64,000 nt of DNA, taken from positions 6,200,001-6,264,000 of the forward strand of contig NZ_CP138200.1 in assembly GCF_050859025.1 (NCBI RefSeq). Reading direction: 5' to 3'. This document shows positions 45,300-54,475 of this stretch, one piece after another. Positions within the stretch are counted from its first letter, which is position 1. Each line of letters starts with the position of its first letter. Position numbers and translations under genes: made by a program. The notes under the pieces are model-generated. The model worked only from the letters and a program-made list of their open reading frames with translations. It was not told where the DNA came from and did not search any database. Origin of the DNA: Wukongibacter sp050859025. GTDB lineage: Bacteria > Bacillota > Clostridia > Peptostreptococcales > Caminicellaceae.

Positions 45300-45382
45300 A
45301 ATCAAGTGTCAGGCTCAAACACATAAAACTTGAAGCATAAATGATTTTTAAAGTTACATGTTCTATCCTGGTACTTAGATTT
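45299..45382. repeat. REPIN-type palindrome R10, degenerate
   Basis: Several arm changes (GGCTCAAACAC, TTCTATCCTGGTAC). It sits inside the coding region it interrupted. Confidence 0.85.
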
Positions 45383-45611
45383 TCAATATTGAATTGCTTG
45401 GAAATTTTTTCTCTACTCCTAAGTAATTTTCTATGATTATAATTTTCATTAGTCTTTCAAGTCCAATGGATAATTGAAAGAAAGCTTGATAATACTCAGC
45501 TTTTCGTGTCAATTCAGCTTTTCTTAATATTGTTAAACCATATTCTAATGAAGAAGATGCTAGTCCGGCTTCTTTTAATAATATTGCTTCTTGTGTTGTT
45601 GTTATTTTCAT
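45375..45611 (-). pseudogene. HEPN-like protein, C-terminus lost to a repeat
   Basis: 78 aa from the ATG at 45611 (AAGGAG six nt before it): MKITTTQEAILLKEAGLASS, then RKAEYYQAFFQLSIGLERLM with the helical pattern of HEPN-type domains. The last codons and the stop come from palindrome R10. It follows attC-like site S5. Confidence 0.55.
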
Positions 45612-45639
45612 TGTATTCTCCTTCTTGTAAATAATAAAT

Positions 45640-45754
45640 GCCGTACAACGTTCCCACAGGGCGTGGTGTCGATTCTGCCCTACAACACTATAACCGTTGA
45701 CTAGCAAAATTTTTGTCAAAAGTTTGGGTTAGAAACTATTCTATTATACGATGC
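45640..45754 (-). repeat. attC-like imperfect palindrome S5
   Basis: It starts 3 nt after the stop of the gene at 45758: CGTATAATAG at one end, GGGAACGTTGTACGGC at the other, related by complement (CGTACAACG). The interior resembles S2. Confidence 0.55.
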
Positions 45755-45757
45755 TAG

Positions 45758-46921
45758 TTAAAGTTCACTCTTTGCTCTAAGAACATATGAATATTGATTC
45801 TCCTCTAACAATTTCTTATTAGCATCATTTATTAATATTCTTGATGTAGCTAAAGATAAGCCGCCAATTGCTGCTAAAGCCAAACCACCATATATTGGTG
45901 AATTACTAAGAAGTGGAATAAAAGCCACTGCCGTAATAATGCTTGATATTCTCATATCATCTTTGATATAATTAATACCGCTTTTGTTCAGTTTCTCCTC
46001 TAAATACCTTACTTCGTGTTCTATCTTATGCGTATAAATATTATGCAGTTGTTCTTTCAAACTTTTCAATGACTCAATATTTGTACATTGGAGAGAAGAA
46101 GACAATTCATTTACACCATTCCTCAAATTTAAAAGTTCTGACTTATAATAATCTTTAAATTCTAATATACGTTCTATCTCAACATCTGAACCAATATAGA
46201 ACTTATCAACAATAATATCTGCTAGCAAGCCTTCAGAAATGTTTGTGACATCTAATTCTGCAATATTATTGTTGAAGTAAGTAGGAATTCTCTCACCGCA
46301 ATTTAAACATCTATACCTATCTCGTCTACGATACTCAAAATTACTATTTGGACTTTGACAATATGGGCATATGATACCTTTTTTATTGTTTACGCCTGTT
46401 TTTAGCTTGACCGAAACATCATTAAGTAAATTCTTATCCGTTATAACTTCAAAGCCATTGTTATTTGCAATATTGTTTGCCAACACTGTCATATAGTAAT
46501 CACTTAATAACTTCGGAGTTTCAAAAAAACCATCTTCGTTATATGGTATAAACTCTTCTAAGTAACGCTTTACTTCATATGTCATCTTTTCAGGATGTAA
46601 ATGAGCTTCGTTCATAAGCCTTTTTAGAGTATTGTTTTCAGTACCACGATTATTGTTTATTAAAATTGATTTTCCCTCAGCAGTAGATAAGTAATTAACA
46701 AAATCAATCGCCGTCTTTTTAGCTACCGTACTATTGGGAAACATTTTATATGGACGTAAAACTCCTAAATCAGCTAATTTCATAGCTGTTTCATTATAAT
46801 AGAATTTTTTAAGTGAGTAAGGTACAATCGTATTTATTTCGTCCCAATAAAGTAATGTGGATTTTAACCATCTATCATTATCAATATCTATGCTAGGATA
46901 ATAAAGTGCCTTAGTTTTCAT
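45758..46921 (-). CDS. DUF6236-like protein with zinc ribbon and membrane tail
   Basis: 387 aa from the ATG at 46921 (GAGGAGG before it). N-terminus KALYYPSIDIDNDRWLKSTL resembles DUF6236 proteins. Zinc ribbon of two Cys pairs, CPYCQ and CLNCG, at about 195-220. Coiled-coil region about 250-320. Two hydrophobic stretches (SIITAVAFIPLL and GGLALAAIGGL) near 330-365. Function unknown; cassette gene between S6 and S5. Confidence 0.7.
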   Translation of the reverse strand: MKTKALYYPSIDIDNDRWLKSTLLYWDEINTIVPYSLKKFYYNETAMKLADLGVLRPYKMFPNSTVAKKTAIDFVNYLSTAEGKSILINNNRGTENNTLKRLMNEAHLHPEKMTYEVKRYLEEFIPYNEDGFFETPKLLSDYYMTVLANNIANNNGFEVITDKNLLNDVSVKLKTGVNNKKGIICPYCQSPNSNFEYRRRDRYRCLNCGERIPTYFNNNIAELDVTNISEGLLADIIVDKFYIGSDVEIERILEFKDYYKSELLNLRNGVNELSSSLQCTNIESLKSLKEQLHNIYTHKIEHEVRYLEEKLNKSGINYIKDDMRISSIITAVAFIPLLSNSPIYGGLALAAIGGLSLATSRILINDANKKLLEENQYSYVLRAKSEL

Positions 46922-46945
46922 AATGCCTCCTCCTCTAACTTGTTT

Positions 46946-47020
46946 CGTATAACGTTTCCCGTGTTTACAATCCAGCAATCTCTCTGATTTTCCATTGTCT
47001 TGGAAATACGCTCTTAAGTG
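46946..47020 (-). repeat. attC-like imperfect palindrome S6
   Basis: Downstream of the HNH gene: CACTTAAGAGCG and the opposite end GGGAAACGTTATACG. Shorter than the other sites (about 75 bp). Confidence 0.5.
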
Positions 47021-47028
47021 ACATAATT

Positions 47029-47781
47029 TTATTTTCTAACTTTATGAATAATATCTTTTAACTCTTCAATACTTAATGCAGGTCTACTTCTATGTAAAAT
47101 AGCATGACAATTAGGACATACAGGCTTCAAATCTTTAATTGGATCTATGTTATATTGCTTATCAATTTCGCACAATGGTTTTATATGGTGGACATGAATG
47201 AATTCCTTAGCAATCTCTCCATATACATCTTTTAAAACCACTTTACAAACAGAACATTTGTATCCATTATGTTTTATACATTTTTCTCTGGCTCTTTGGT
47301 TTCTTTCATAAGCATTTACTACTATTTTTTTCGAAGCACCTTCAATAAACTTCACATGCGCTTGCTCACTTTGAGTTATGTGGTCTTGTTCTTCATCATA
47401 TGTTTTTAGCATTGAAGTCAAAATGTATTTGGGATTGATTCTCACTTCTTCAAAAGCTTTTTCTTTTCTCCACGCTAAATTATTCCTGCTTGGATTATTG
47501 CAAGTATCAGTGAACCATTTCCGTACTTCAGTATTCGAATATATGAAATAATCTCTATCTCTTTGACCAGAAAACATACCCATAAATGCATAGTTATATG
47601 ATGATGATTTTGCTATATGCGTTTTGCTTTTGGGGATTAGTTTTGAAATTTCTTCAATACTATACTTCTTTAAATGATCTATTGTGCTACTTTCTTCAAT
47701 TATTTCTAATAATCTTCTAAATAGCCGATCAGCATTTGAGGACAACATAATTTTTTCATAATCGAATATTCGGTTCTTCAT
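47029..47781 (-). CDS. HNH endonuclease (restriction type)
   Basis: 250 aa. C-terminal HNH fold: CSVCK (C175/C178 region), FIHVHHIKPL as the HH core, DLKPVCPNCHAILH as the final Cys pair and His. The N-terminal region (1-150) is unknown and may recognise target DNA. First gene after the duplicated leader at 47842. The ATG has no strong ribosome site. Confidence 0.82.
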   Translation of the reverse strand: MKNRIFDYEKIMLSSNADRLFRRLLEIIEESSTIDHLKKYSIEEISKLIPKSKTHIAKSSSYNYAFMGMFSGQRDRDYFIYSNTEVRKWFTDTCNNPSRNNLAWRKEKAFEEVRINPKYILTSMLKTYDEEQDHITQSEQAHVKFIEGASKKIVVNAYERNQRAREKCIKHNGYKCSVCKVVLKDVYGEIAKEFIHVHHIKPLCEIDKQYNIDPIKDLKPVCPNCHAILHRSRPALSIEELKDIIHKVRK

Positions 47782-47841
47782 TTCAATATCACCAACCTTA
47801 TATAGTTCCTGTAATGGCTATAATAAACTTATGTAACTTAA

Positions 47842-48207
47842 TATGGTATTCACAACATATGTCGGTAATACTACGCTGAAAGTATTAGAAAATTATTCTA
47901 TTAATCATTTACTATATTAATTATGCAAATTTTGTAAAATTCCTCTATCTATTTTGTCAATTTTTGAAAAATTTTGTTCAAATACAATTTATTGCAAAAG
48001 AAAATTCCTATGACATATTAGTCTCCATAGGAATATCTAATAAAAAACTTAATTTATTTTTTAATACTTTCATCAAAATATTATATTTCACTCATCCAAA
48101 TACCCAAGCACAAGCTTAACCAAATTTAACGCCATTTCCTTCTCCTTACTTGTCTTACCATCCATAAGCATTAACAGTTGTTTCATTAACTGTTCATCCT
48201 CTACTTT
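47842..48207 (-). repeat. Duplicated cassette leader, copy 2 (with XRE tail)
   Basis: Similar to 32672-33037 along its whole length. Here the XRE coding part continues upstream to 48425. Confidence 0.8.
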
Positions 48208-48425
48208 TACTGAGTCAGTAAGCAAATAATCTATAGTTATCCCCTAATCTATTAACCTCTTTGACAAGAGTCCCAATTGTAAGACTCCTTTCTCCTCTTT
48301 CTATTTCTCCCATATATGAATTTGAAATGTCTATATCCTCAGCTAATTTTTCCTGTGTGAGTCCTAACCTTAATCTTTCTCCTCTTATTCTGTTTCCTAA
48401 AGCAATATAGTCTAATTGTATCCAT
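48088..48425 (-). pseudogene. XRE-family regulator, frameshifted
   Basis: The helix-turn-helix is clear (RIRGERLRLGLTQEKLAEDI and SNSYMGEIERGERSLTIGTL). The start ATG at 48425 is out of frame with it, and a second shift near 48240 separates it from the C-terminal part (TIDYLLTDSVKVEDEQLMKQ). So at least two frame errors exist. Probably the former regulator of the cassette array. Confidence 0.7.
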
Positions 48426-48464
48426 TATTTTATAAGCACTATACTTTTAAAATAGCCAATTAAT

Positions 48465-48749
48465 TTATATTATCTCAATAAATCCTAATAACTTTATGCA
48501 ATCTTTAAATCCTTGAACATAGATAGCATTATAATAATTACACGTAAGATTATTTACTTCAGATATATACTCTTCTATAGAATTTCTTTGTTGGTCATTT
48601 AAGACTGATATTGTCTTTTGCATTTGTTGGCTTAATTTGACTAAATTATTCTCTTTATTCCTTATTTCAGTATTATTATTTCTCAAATCATTAAATAAAT
48701 TTTCCAATAAATCGAATACAATATTCTCCAAAATACTATCATAATTCAT
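48465..48749 (-). CDS. Small helical protein, unknown function
   Basis: 94 aa if started at the ATG 48749, where GGAGG lies 14 nt upstream; a TTG at 48791 is the alternative. Entirely helical, rich in Asn, Glu and Ile, with a coiled-coil-like middle. Divergently placed from the XRE gene across a long inverted repeat, so probably controlled by it. Confidence 0.5.
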   Translation of the reverse strand: MNYDSILENIVFDLLENLFNDLRNNNTEIRNKENNLVKLSQQMQKTISVLNDQQRNSIEEYISEVNNLTCNYYNAIYVQGFKDCIKLLGFIEII

Positions 48750-48792
48750 TTTTATAGAATTCACCTCCAATTTATAGTTTTTCAGCGTCAAG

Positions 48793-48841
48793 TTTTATTT
48801 GTGTTAACTTGTAAATTTATTATAAGTTAACACAAATAAAA
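48793..48841. promoter_or_regulatory. Perfect 18-bp inverted repeat in a divergent promoter region
   Basis: Arms TTTTATTTGTGTTAACTT (48793-48810) and its exact complement (48824-48841), 13 bp apart. Further GTTAA half sites are at 48875-48905. Likely operator of the XRE protein next to it. Confidence 0.75.
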
Positions 48842-48936
48842 TTTCAATGTTTTTTTTTAATTTATATTCCTTTGGAGTTAACTAAGTTTATATTCATGTT
48901 AATTTTTATTATTATAATGTTATGGAGGTGTCAACT

Positions 48937-49377
48937 ATGCCTACTTTTGGACAACGCTTTAAGACTCTGAGATTAGAACAAGGTTTAAATCAAAAAGAAC
49001 TGATAGAAGATTTTAACGAAAAATATCATTATAGCTTTACCAAATCCGCTGTATCACAATATGAAAATGATAAACGTATACCCGAGATAGATGCTTTATC
49101 TGATTTTGCAAGTTATTTTAATGTATCAATTGACTATTTATTAGGTAAGTCTAATCATAGGAAAAGCGCTATGGATAATGAAGATATTTCCCATCATGAT
49201 ATTAATAAATATAAAATATATAGCGAAATGATAAATAAATTAGAAAATAGGCTTATCAGGGAAGGTATAATTGACGATGGAAATCCTATAACTAATGAAA
49301 TATGGGATATCATTTTGAAACATGGACAAGAAGCTGCTTTAGAAATATTAAAATTGAAAAAAGCGCAGGATAATTAA
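48937..49377 (+). CDS. XRE-family transcriptional repressor
   Basis: 146 aa from the ATG at 48937 (GGAGGTG before it). N-terminal helix-turn-helix: FKTLRLEQGLNQKELIEDF and AVSQYENDKRIPEIDAL, typical of phage-like and mobile-element repressors. The C-terminal part (80-146) is a helical dimerisation region. Divergent to the small gene at 48465. Confidence 0.88.
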   Translation: MPTFGQRFKTLRLEQGLNQKELIEDFNEKYHYSFTKSAVSQYENDKRIPEIDALSDFASYFNVSIDYLLGKSNHRKSAMDNEDISHHDINKYKIYSEMINKLENRLIREGIIDDGNPITNEIWDIILKHGQEAALEILKLKKAQDN

Positions 49378-49399
49378 GTAACTTTTGTAATTTTTTAGA

Positions 49400-49439
49400 A
49401 GATAAGGGGGACAGATTTTATGCCCCCTTATTTTTTTAT
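49400..49439 (+). terminator. Rho-independent terminator after the XRE gene
   Basis: ATAAGGGGG and CCCCCTTAT stem with a long T-run. Confidence 0.88.
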
Positions 49440-49477
49440 AACTAAAATGAGTCATTCAATAAGTATTAAAATAGCTT

Positions 49478-49525
49478 CGTTACTTATGATAAGGTTCACC
49501 GTTTCGCTATGACTACGGTTTTTCA
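49478..49525. repeat. rlmH-end repeat (att-like) copy g
   Basis: GEPYHK and TAA on the minus strand; right side type 1 (ACCGTTTCGCTATGACTACGG). Confidence 0.87.
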
Positions 49526-49545
49526 ATCCTTACTTGTATATAATA

Positions 49546-49584
49546 AAGCCCCCACTCTATTTCCATTTCGTAGGGGCATACTTT
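49546..49584 (-). terminator. Terminator of the MFS gene
   Basis: GCCCCTAC / GTGGGGGC stem and a T-rich tail reading leftward, just past the MFS stop. Confidence 0.65.
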
Positions 49585-50733
49585 TTAGTTATTTTTTTCT
49601 TTAGTTAATTTATAGTAAACAATCATCAATATTAATCCTAAAACACTCATCATTGAACATATTATAAATCCCATCTCCAATGAATAGTCAGCACTTTTTC
49701 CTATTATAATATTTCCTATAGAAGCTATTAAACTTCCTGTCATAGAATATATGGATAATATTGTAGCCCTATTTGATGTTCTAATCGTTTTATTCTTAAT
49801 ATCCATTTCTATTGGACCTATCATTGCTACGCTGAATGATATTGAGACAATTGTCATAACACTTAAAACAGAGCTAGATGTGAAAATCAAAACTATGCAA
49901 CTTAATACCACTAAAAACTCTAAGATTATTATAGCTTGGCAACTACCTAATTTTTTGGTCAAATAGTTCGATTTTACTGAGAATAATCTAATTAGCTGTA
50001 TTCCAGCTAAAATAACACCAAAGTATTTTACATCAATACCACTTTTTAAGTATTGAGATTGGTTTAGGAAAACTGTTACAGCTTGGAAAACTTCAATAAT
50101 TAGGGCCGTGGAAATAGTAAATATAATAATTGTTTTATCACTAAAAGCTTGTTTGAAACTCTCTTTGAATTTCGGTTTTTCTCTATTATCAACCTTCACT
50201 TCTACTAGAAATAAAGTTAGTATTGCTGCCAGTGCATACGGAAAAATAGTAAACAATGCTGTATAATCAAGTGATATCTCTACTATAAATGATGATAAAA
50301 TCGAAGCGAATAAGAATCCTGCTGTTCCCCAAGCGCTATATCTACCAAAAACGCTTTGAACTTCATCTTCTTTTATTGATGAATATATAAGTGCTGTATC
50401 ACAACCCGATAAACCAGCTAATACTATTGACAGTAAAATTCTTTCAAGTAAAAATAACACAAATGAATTCGACATGTAGAAAACTATTTTAGATGCAAAA
50501 AATAATGCATTAACAAATACCAATGTCTTTTTATAACCAAATCTATCTGAAAACCAACCCCACGGAACTTCTAGGGCAATAATCAATATCCATGATATTG
50601 ATTCAATAAGGAATATTTGAGACATAGAAAGACCCCTAGCTTGTCTATATAGTGTAGCTACGGGACCATAAAAAACAAACCCTTGCAAAAAAATAATTAC
50701 ATACATTAGGTAAATATTTCTCTTATTATTCAA
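49585..50733 (-). CDS. MFS transporter
   Basis: 382 aa with about 12 membrane helices. The MFS motif A between helices 2 and 3 is WGWFSDRFGYKKTLV (about 57-71). Probably an exporter of a drug or metabolite. It is the only gene between att-like copies g and h (1.5-kb module). Ribosome site GGAGG 6-8 nt before the ATG. Confidence 0.88.
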   Translation of the reverse strand: MNNKRNIYLMYVIIFLQGFVFYGPVATLYRQARGLSMSQIFLIESISWILIIALEVPWGWFSDRFGYKKTLVFVNALFFASKIVFYMSNSFVLFLLERILLSIVLAGLSGCDTALIYSSIKEDEVQSVFGRYSAWGTAGFLFASILSSFIVEISLDYTALFTIFPYALAAILTLFLVEVKVDNREKPKFKESFKQAFSDKTIIIFTISTALIIEVFQAVTVFLNQSQYLKSGIDVKYFGVILAGIQLIRLFSVKSNYLTKKLGSCQAIIILEFLVVLSCIVLIFTSSSVLSVMTIVSISFSVAMIGPIEMDIKNKTIRTSNRATILSIYSMTGSLIASIGNIIIGKSADYSLEMGFIICSMMSVLGLILMIVYYKLTKEKNN

Positions 50734-51015
50734 TTTAGAACACCTCCGAATTTATATAACAAAAAAACTTATAAATATTAGAAACTTATTTAAATTAATA
50801 AGCTTCACAATAGTAAATAGGTAAGTTTTTAAAATAAATTGGTTGTCTTCTAAATTGGACGATACATAGCAGGGGGAGCCTCCTTATAAAATTAACATTA
50901 TTATTTTATATAATACACATTCTTTAATACTAAGTCAAATGTAAAAAATACCTTCTAGAACTCGAAGTAATTTTAAAATTTTCTTATGTAATTTTTCATA
51001 ATAATTCGAAAGGAA

Positions 51016-51068
51016 AACCACCGTCACTTATGATAAGGTTCACCGTATCGCTGTAACTGCGGTTTTTT
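51016..51068. repeat. rlmH-end repeat (att-like) copy h
   Basis: Left arm AAACCACCGTCACTTATG, core GEPYHK and TGA on the minus strand, right side type 1 with ACTGCGGTTTTTT. The copy closest to rlmH itself. Confidence 0.88.
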
Positions 51069-51122
51069 ATTGATAAAATAATTGACTTTAAAGAATTATC
51101 CCTTTGTCTTTTCTCGAGACAA

Positions 51123-54077
51123 CTACCAAAACCAAGGAAAATTATTTCTATCTAAACTAGGAAATTCAAGGTTTCCTTGTATTACTCCAATCTCCACTCC
51201 TTTTCTCCAAAATTCCAATAATACATCATCTAATTTGTTAATCAAATCAGGCTGTTTATCAAAAATATTTATTATCTGAAAGTTATAATTCCTATTTATT
51301 TCTCTTTCACGTAACCAAATTACATCAGTAGTAGTTCCTATAATATGTTCTATGCTATTATTTAATATAAATGTTATTTTTTTGTCTAATTCTAATAGTA
51401 AATCTATGTATTTTTTATTCAGATTTTCATCTTCTATATTAAACGAAGTAAAAATAGGATGATTCATATTATAGCTTAGTGATAAAAATCTACTACTACT
51501 ATATTGTGATGAAATTAAAAGTAGTATATCTGCCTTATATTTTTTGCCAATAATATTATCTGTAAATGTCATCCTTCCATCAATATGTGTTTTCCCAATA
51601 TATTTCTTCCTCTTATCAATTAGACTACCTTGTACTCCTTCAACCCCAAATATAAATTCCCCATTATAATCTCCATATATATACTCTAACAAATTTTGCC
51701 TTGAGTAATCACCTTTTTCTTGACTGATTATAGCAACTGCTTCATTTCCTATATATTCGTTAATGCATTCTCGTAACTCTTTTCTCTCTTTAAGTCCGAA
51801 TATATTTTTTTCTGAAATGACCACAATTACCTCAGCATCTACAATTGACCTTCCTAGTACAATACTTTCTTCTCCTTGCTCATTAAGTGTTAATAATGGC
51901 ATATTATCTAGTATAAATGTCACAGCTTTTTGCGACATATCAAATCCAATATATTGCTCTCCTGTTATAATACCTTCTTCTAACAAGTCATTAAAATGAT
52001 CCAAATAATTTTTACAAATACCGTTTTCTTTTTTATTATCTAAATATACTTTAACACCTGCTATTATTTTATCCTCTATTTTATCTTTAACCTGCGTAAA
52101 TTTACCGTCAAGAACTATATCACTTCTATCTGGTGTTAATGTTAATGCACACTCCTTTGATAAATTTATAGATGTTATAGTAGTGATCCACTTCGGTAAC
52201 AATTTTTCCATATAATTATATGAAATACCGTCTTCTATTTGTATATTAGGTAGCCCAATTTTAAATCCTCTTTGTGCTACTACATTACTTGAGTAATATC
52301 TTATTCCTATATCTCCATCTTTTCCTTTAGCAATAAATATACGACCGTCTATACTATCTTCTTTACTCTCATCTAGCTGAATCTCATATATAATGTCCTT
52401 TATCTTACTTTCTACTCCTGCAATGTTATTAGAATCATAAATATATATACTATCTTTAGTATGTATTTCTATAGGATATTGTGGAAATGGAACTAACTCT
52501 TTAATCAACTCATTAAGGTTTCCACTAGTAATAGGATTGTCTTTCTTTAATTTCAGTGTTATTTTTGTTCCTATCCTTGTTCGATTAGAGGGTTTCTGAA
52601 TAAAATATTCATCGGCTTTTGGTATTTCAACTAAAATCGGTTGTGGTGGCTGCAATGGGTTATCTGGTTTTTTTCTACTTTCTACTACTATATTTTCTGC
52701 TATCATGAATATCGATAATATACCAATACCAAATTCACTAGTAATGTTTAGTTCCTCTTTATCACATATACATTCTGAACTTGAGTAATAACTCTTACCA
52801 ACATTTATAAAATAATTCTTAAATATATTTTCATCCATTCCCATACCATTATCTTCAACCGTCAAATATATATCATCTAATTCAATTTTAACTATACCCT
52901 TATAATTATCAGCTTCTACTGTACTTCTATACTTGATTGTATCAAAAGCATTTTGTAATAACTCCCTTATTGCAACACATGGGTTTTTGTATAACCTTTG
53001 TCCCATTAAAATATCTAAGACACGTCTATAATCTAATTCAAATTTGAAGTCTGAATAAATATATGATCCATTCGACCTTATTCCATCTGTAGTAACTGGT
53101 TCATTTAAATCTAGTCTATATTTTTTTGAAATATCATCATTATATTTTAATGTCATAGCTAAGCTATCTCTTCTCTCGATTTCTATCCATTCTAAAAATT
53201 GTCTTAGTGCTCTCTCTGAATTTGGATCTGTGCATTCCGCAGAGAATTCAATATATTCAGGAGTAATATCCCATCCTAGCATTGAGCGATGTTTCTTCCA
53301 TTCTACAATACTCTTTGGATCTTTAGGGTTTGTAAATTCTAATATGCATTTAGGTGTTCTTTCAGGATCCAAGTCTAATATATCTGCTAACCTAAGAATT
53401 AGCGCTAAGTATTGAATATTAACTCTTAAATTTCTAACCAAGTCTTTTCTAGGCCATTTTTTTGTATCATTTAATGCCTGTACAGATAGTCCATGACTAT
53501 CACATACTGAAATCAAATGCTTATATATTGGCGTGTCATTCCAATGCAGTAATAAATCTCCTTTGCTTAAATTATTAAATATGTATTCTCTGCTTCTTTT
53601 TACATGAGTTCGTCTTAAATATTCTGTAAATAATTGATTTTCTATAATAGTGACAGCCCTATAGTCACCTTCTTTTTTATATTCATTTAATAAATTTTTC
53701 CTATTTATATCTTCTATGATTAATTTTTCATATTCTTTATCATTCTTTACAATCTCTTCTCTTTCTTCATTCGAACACGTCATTCCAATATCATGAAGAT
53801 ATCCTGATAATATCAATAATGTCAACTCTATAATATTTAGTTCTCCCAGTACATCTTCTGGTATTATCCTACTCATCAACTCAACTACTTTAGCTGAGTG
53901 ATTGGCATCATGAAGTGTATACTCTGGCATATTGTTTCCAACAGTAGCTAATACTGGTGCTACATTTGAAACAATTTTTTTAACTAATTCAGATAATTGA
54001 TGGTCATTTCCTTCTTTTACAGTTAACTGTTCATATAGGATTGTATTTTCTAACCTCATTATGGCATCTTTAGACAT
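51123..54077 (-). CDS. HD-domain / Hsp90-like (GHKL) ATPase fusion
   Basis: 984 aa from the ATG at 54077 (GGGGG 7 nt before); a further in-frame ATG is at 54125. N-terminal HD domain: HDANHSAKVV (H56/H60), GYLHDIGMT (H95-D96) and ADILDLDPERTP. Then a GHKL fold like Hsp90/HtpG: ELLQNAFDTI (372-381), VEDNGMGMD (407-415) and EFGIGILSIF. The C-terminal 400 residues are unknown. Such fusions are suspected conflict-system proteins. It is the only gene between copies h and i. Confidence 0.82.
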   Translation of the reverse strand: MSKDAIMRLENTILYEQLTVKEGNDHQLSELVKKIVSNVAPVLATVGNNMPEYTLHDANHSAKVVELMSRIIPEDVLGELNIIELTLLILSGYLHDIGMTCSNEEREEIVKNDKEYEKLIIEDINRKNLLNEYKKEGDYRAVTIIENQLFTEYLRRTHVKRSREYIFNNLSKGDLLLHWNDTPIYKHLISVCDSHGLSVQALNDTKKWPRKDLVRNLRVNIQYLALILRLADILDLDPERTPKCILEFTNPKDPKSIVEWKKHRSMLGWDITPEYIEFSAECTDPNSERALRQFLEWIEIERRDSLAMTLKYNDDISKKYRLDLNEPVTTDGIRSNGSYIYSDFKFELDYRRVLDILMGQRLYKNPCVAIRELLQNAFDTIKYRSTVEADNYKGIVKIELDDIYLTVEDNGMGMDENIFKNYFINVGKSYYSSSECICDKEELNITSEFGIGILSIFMIAENIVVESRKKPDNPLQPPQPILVEIPKADEYFIQKPSNRTRIGTKITLKLKKDNPITSGNLNELIKELVPFPQYPIEIHTKDSIYIYDSNNIAGVESKIKDIIYEIQLDESKEDSIDGRIFIAKGKDGDIGIRYYSSNVVAQRGFKIGLPNIQIEDGISYNYMEKLLPKWITTITSINLSKECALTLTPDRSDIVLDGKFTQVKDKIEDKIIAGVKVYLDNKKENGICKNYLDHFNDLLEEGIITGEQYIGFDMSQKAVTFILDNMPLLTLNEQGEESIVLGRSIVDAEVIVVISEKNIFGLKERKELRECINEYIGNEAVAIISQEKGDYSRQNLLEYIYGDYNGEFIFGVEGVQGSLIDKRKKYIGKTHIDGRMTFTDNIIGKKYKADILLLISSQYSSSRFLSLSYNMNHPIFTSFNIEDENLNKKYIDLLLELDKKITFILNNSIEHIIGTTTDVIWLREREINRNYNFQIINIFDKQPDLINKLDDVLLEFWRKGVEIGVIQGNLEFPSLDRNNFPWFW

Positions 54078-54125
54078 TATTGTTCCCCCTATTAATATTT
54101 CTCTATTTCCATTAGTAAATTTCAT

Positions 54126-54445
54126 GTTTATTTGTATATATCTACATATATTTTTTATTTTTTTCTAAAATTTATCTCGAAAAGTTTCATGCATTAATTT
54201 TCTTAAGATACTAGTCACTCATTATATTGATGAGGTCCAGTCCCTTTAATAAGAAGACATATACCCTTAATATTCCATATAATTATTCAAAATTCCTTTT
54301 TTTTGTGAACTATTCGACTTAAAAAAGTTCTCCCAAGAACCAGTATGAGAGAACCTCTATATCGTAATAATGAAATAATTTTATTTATGTTCATAAGAGT
54401 ATCACATATAAAACCTATTCAGCCATTGATATAACTTACCCTCAG
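54126..54445. other. Intergenic, one hairpin
   Basis: About 320 bp between the ATPase gene and rlmH; AAGTTCTC and GAGAGAACC segments can pair near 54326-54356. No gene seen. Confidence 0.45.
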
Positions 54446-54475
54446 AAAAAACCGCAGTTATTTATGATACGGTTC
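54446..54475. repeat. rlmH 3' end, natural copy i of the att-like sequence
   Basis: The last codons of rlmH (GEPYHK and TAA) with downstream arm CTGCGGTTTTTT on the minus strand. The other eight copies reproduce this segment. Confidence 0.88.

Noticed and set aside
19832..54475. att-like repeats read simply as terminators
   Set aside because: Several do have a hairpin and T-run, but this would not explain why they keep the rlmH codons and stop, nor the two arm types; a double role is possible.
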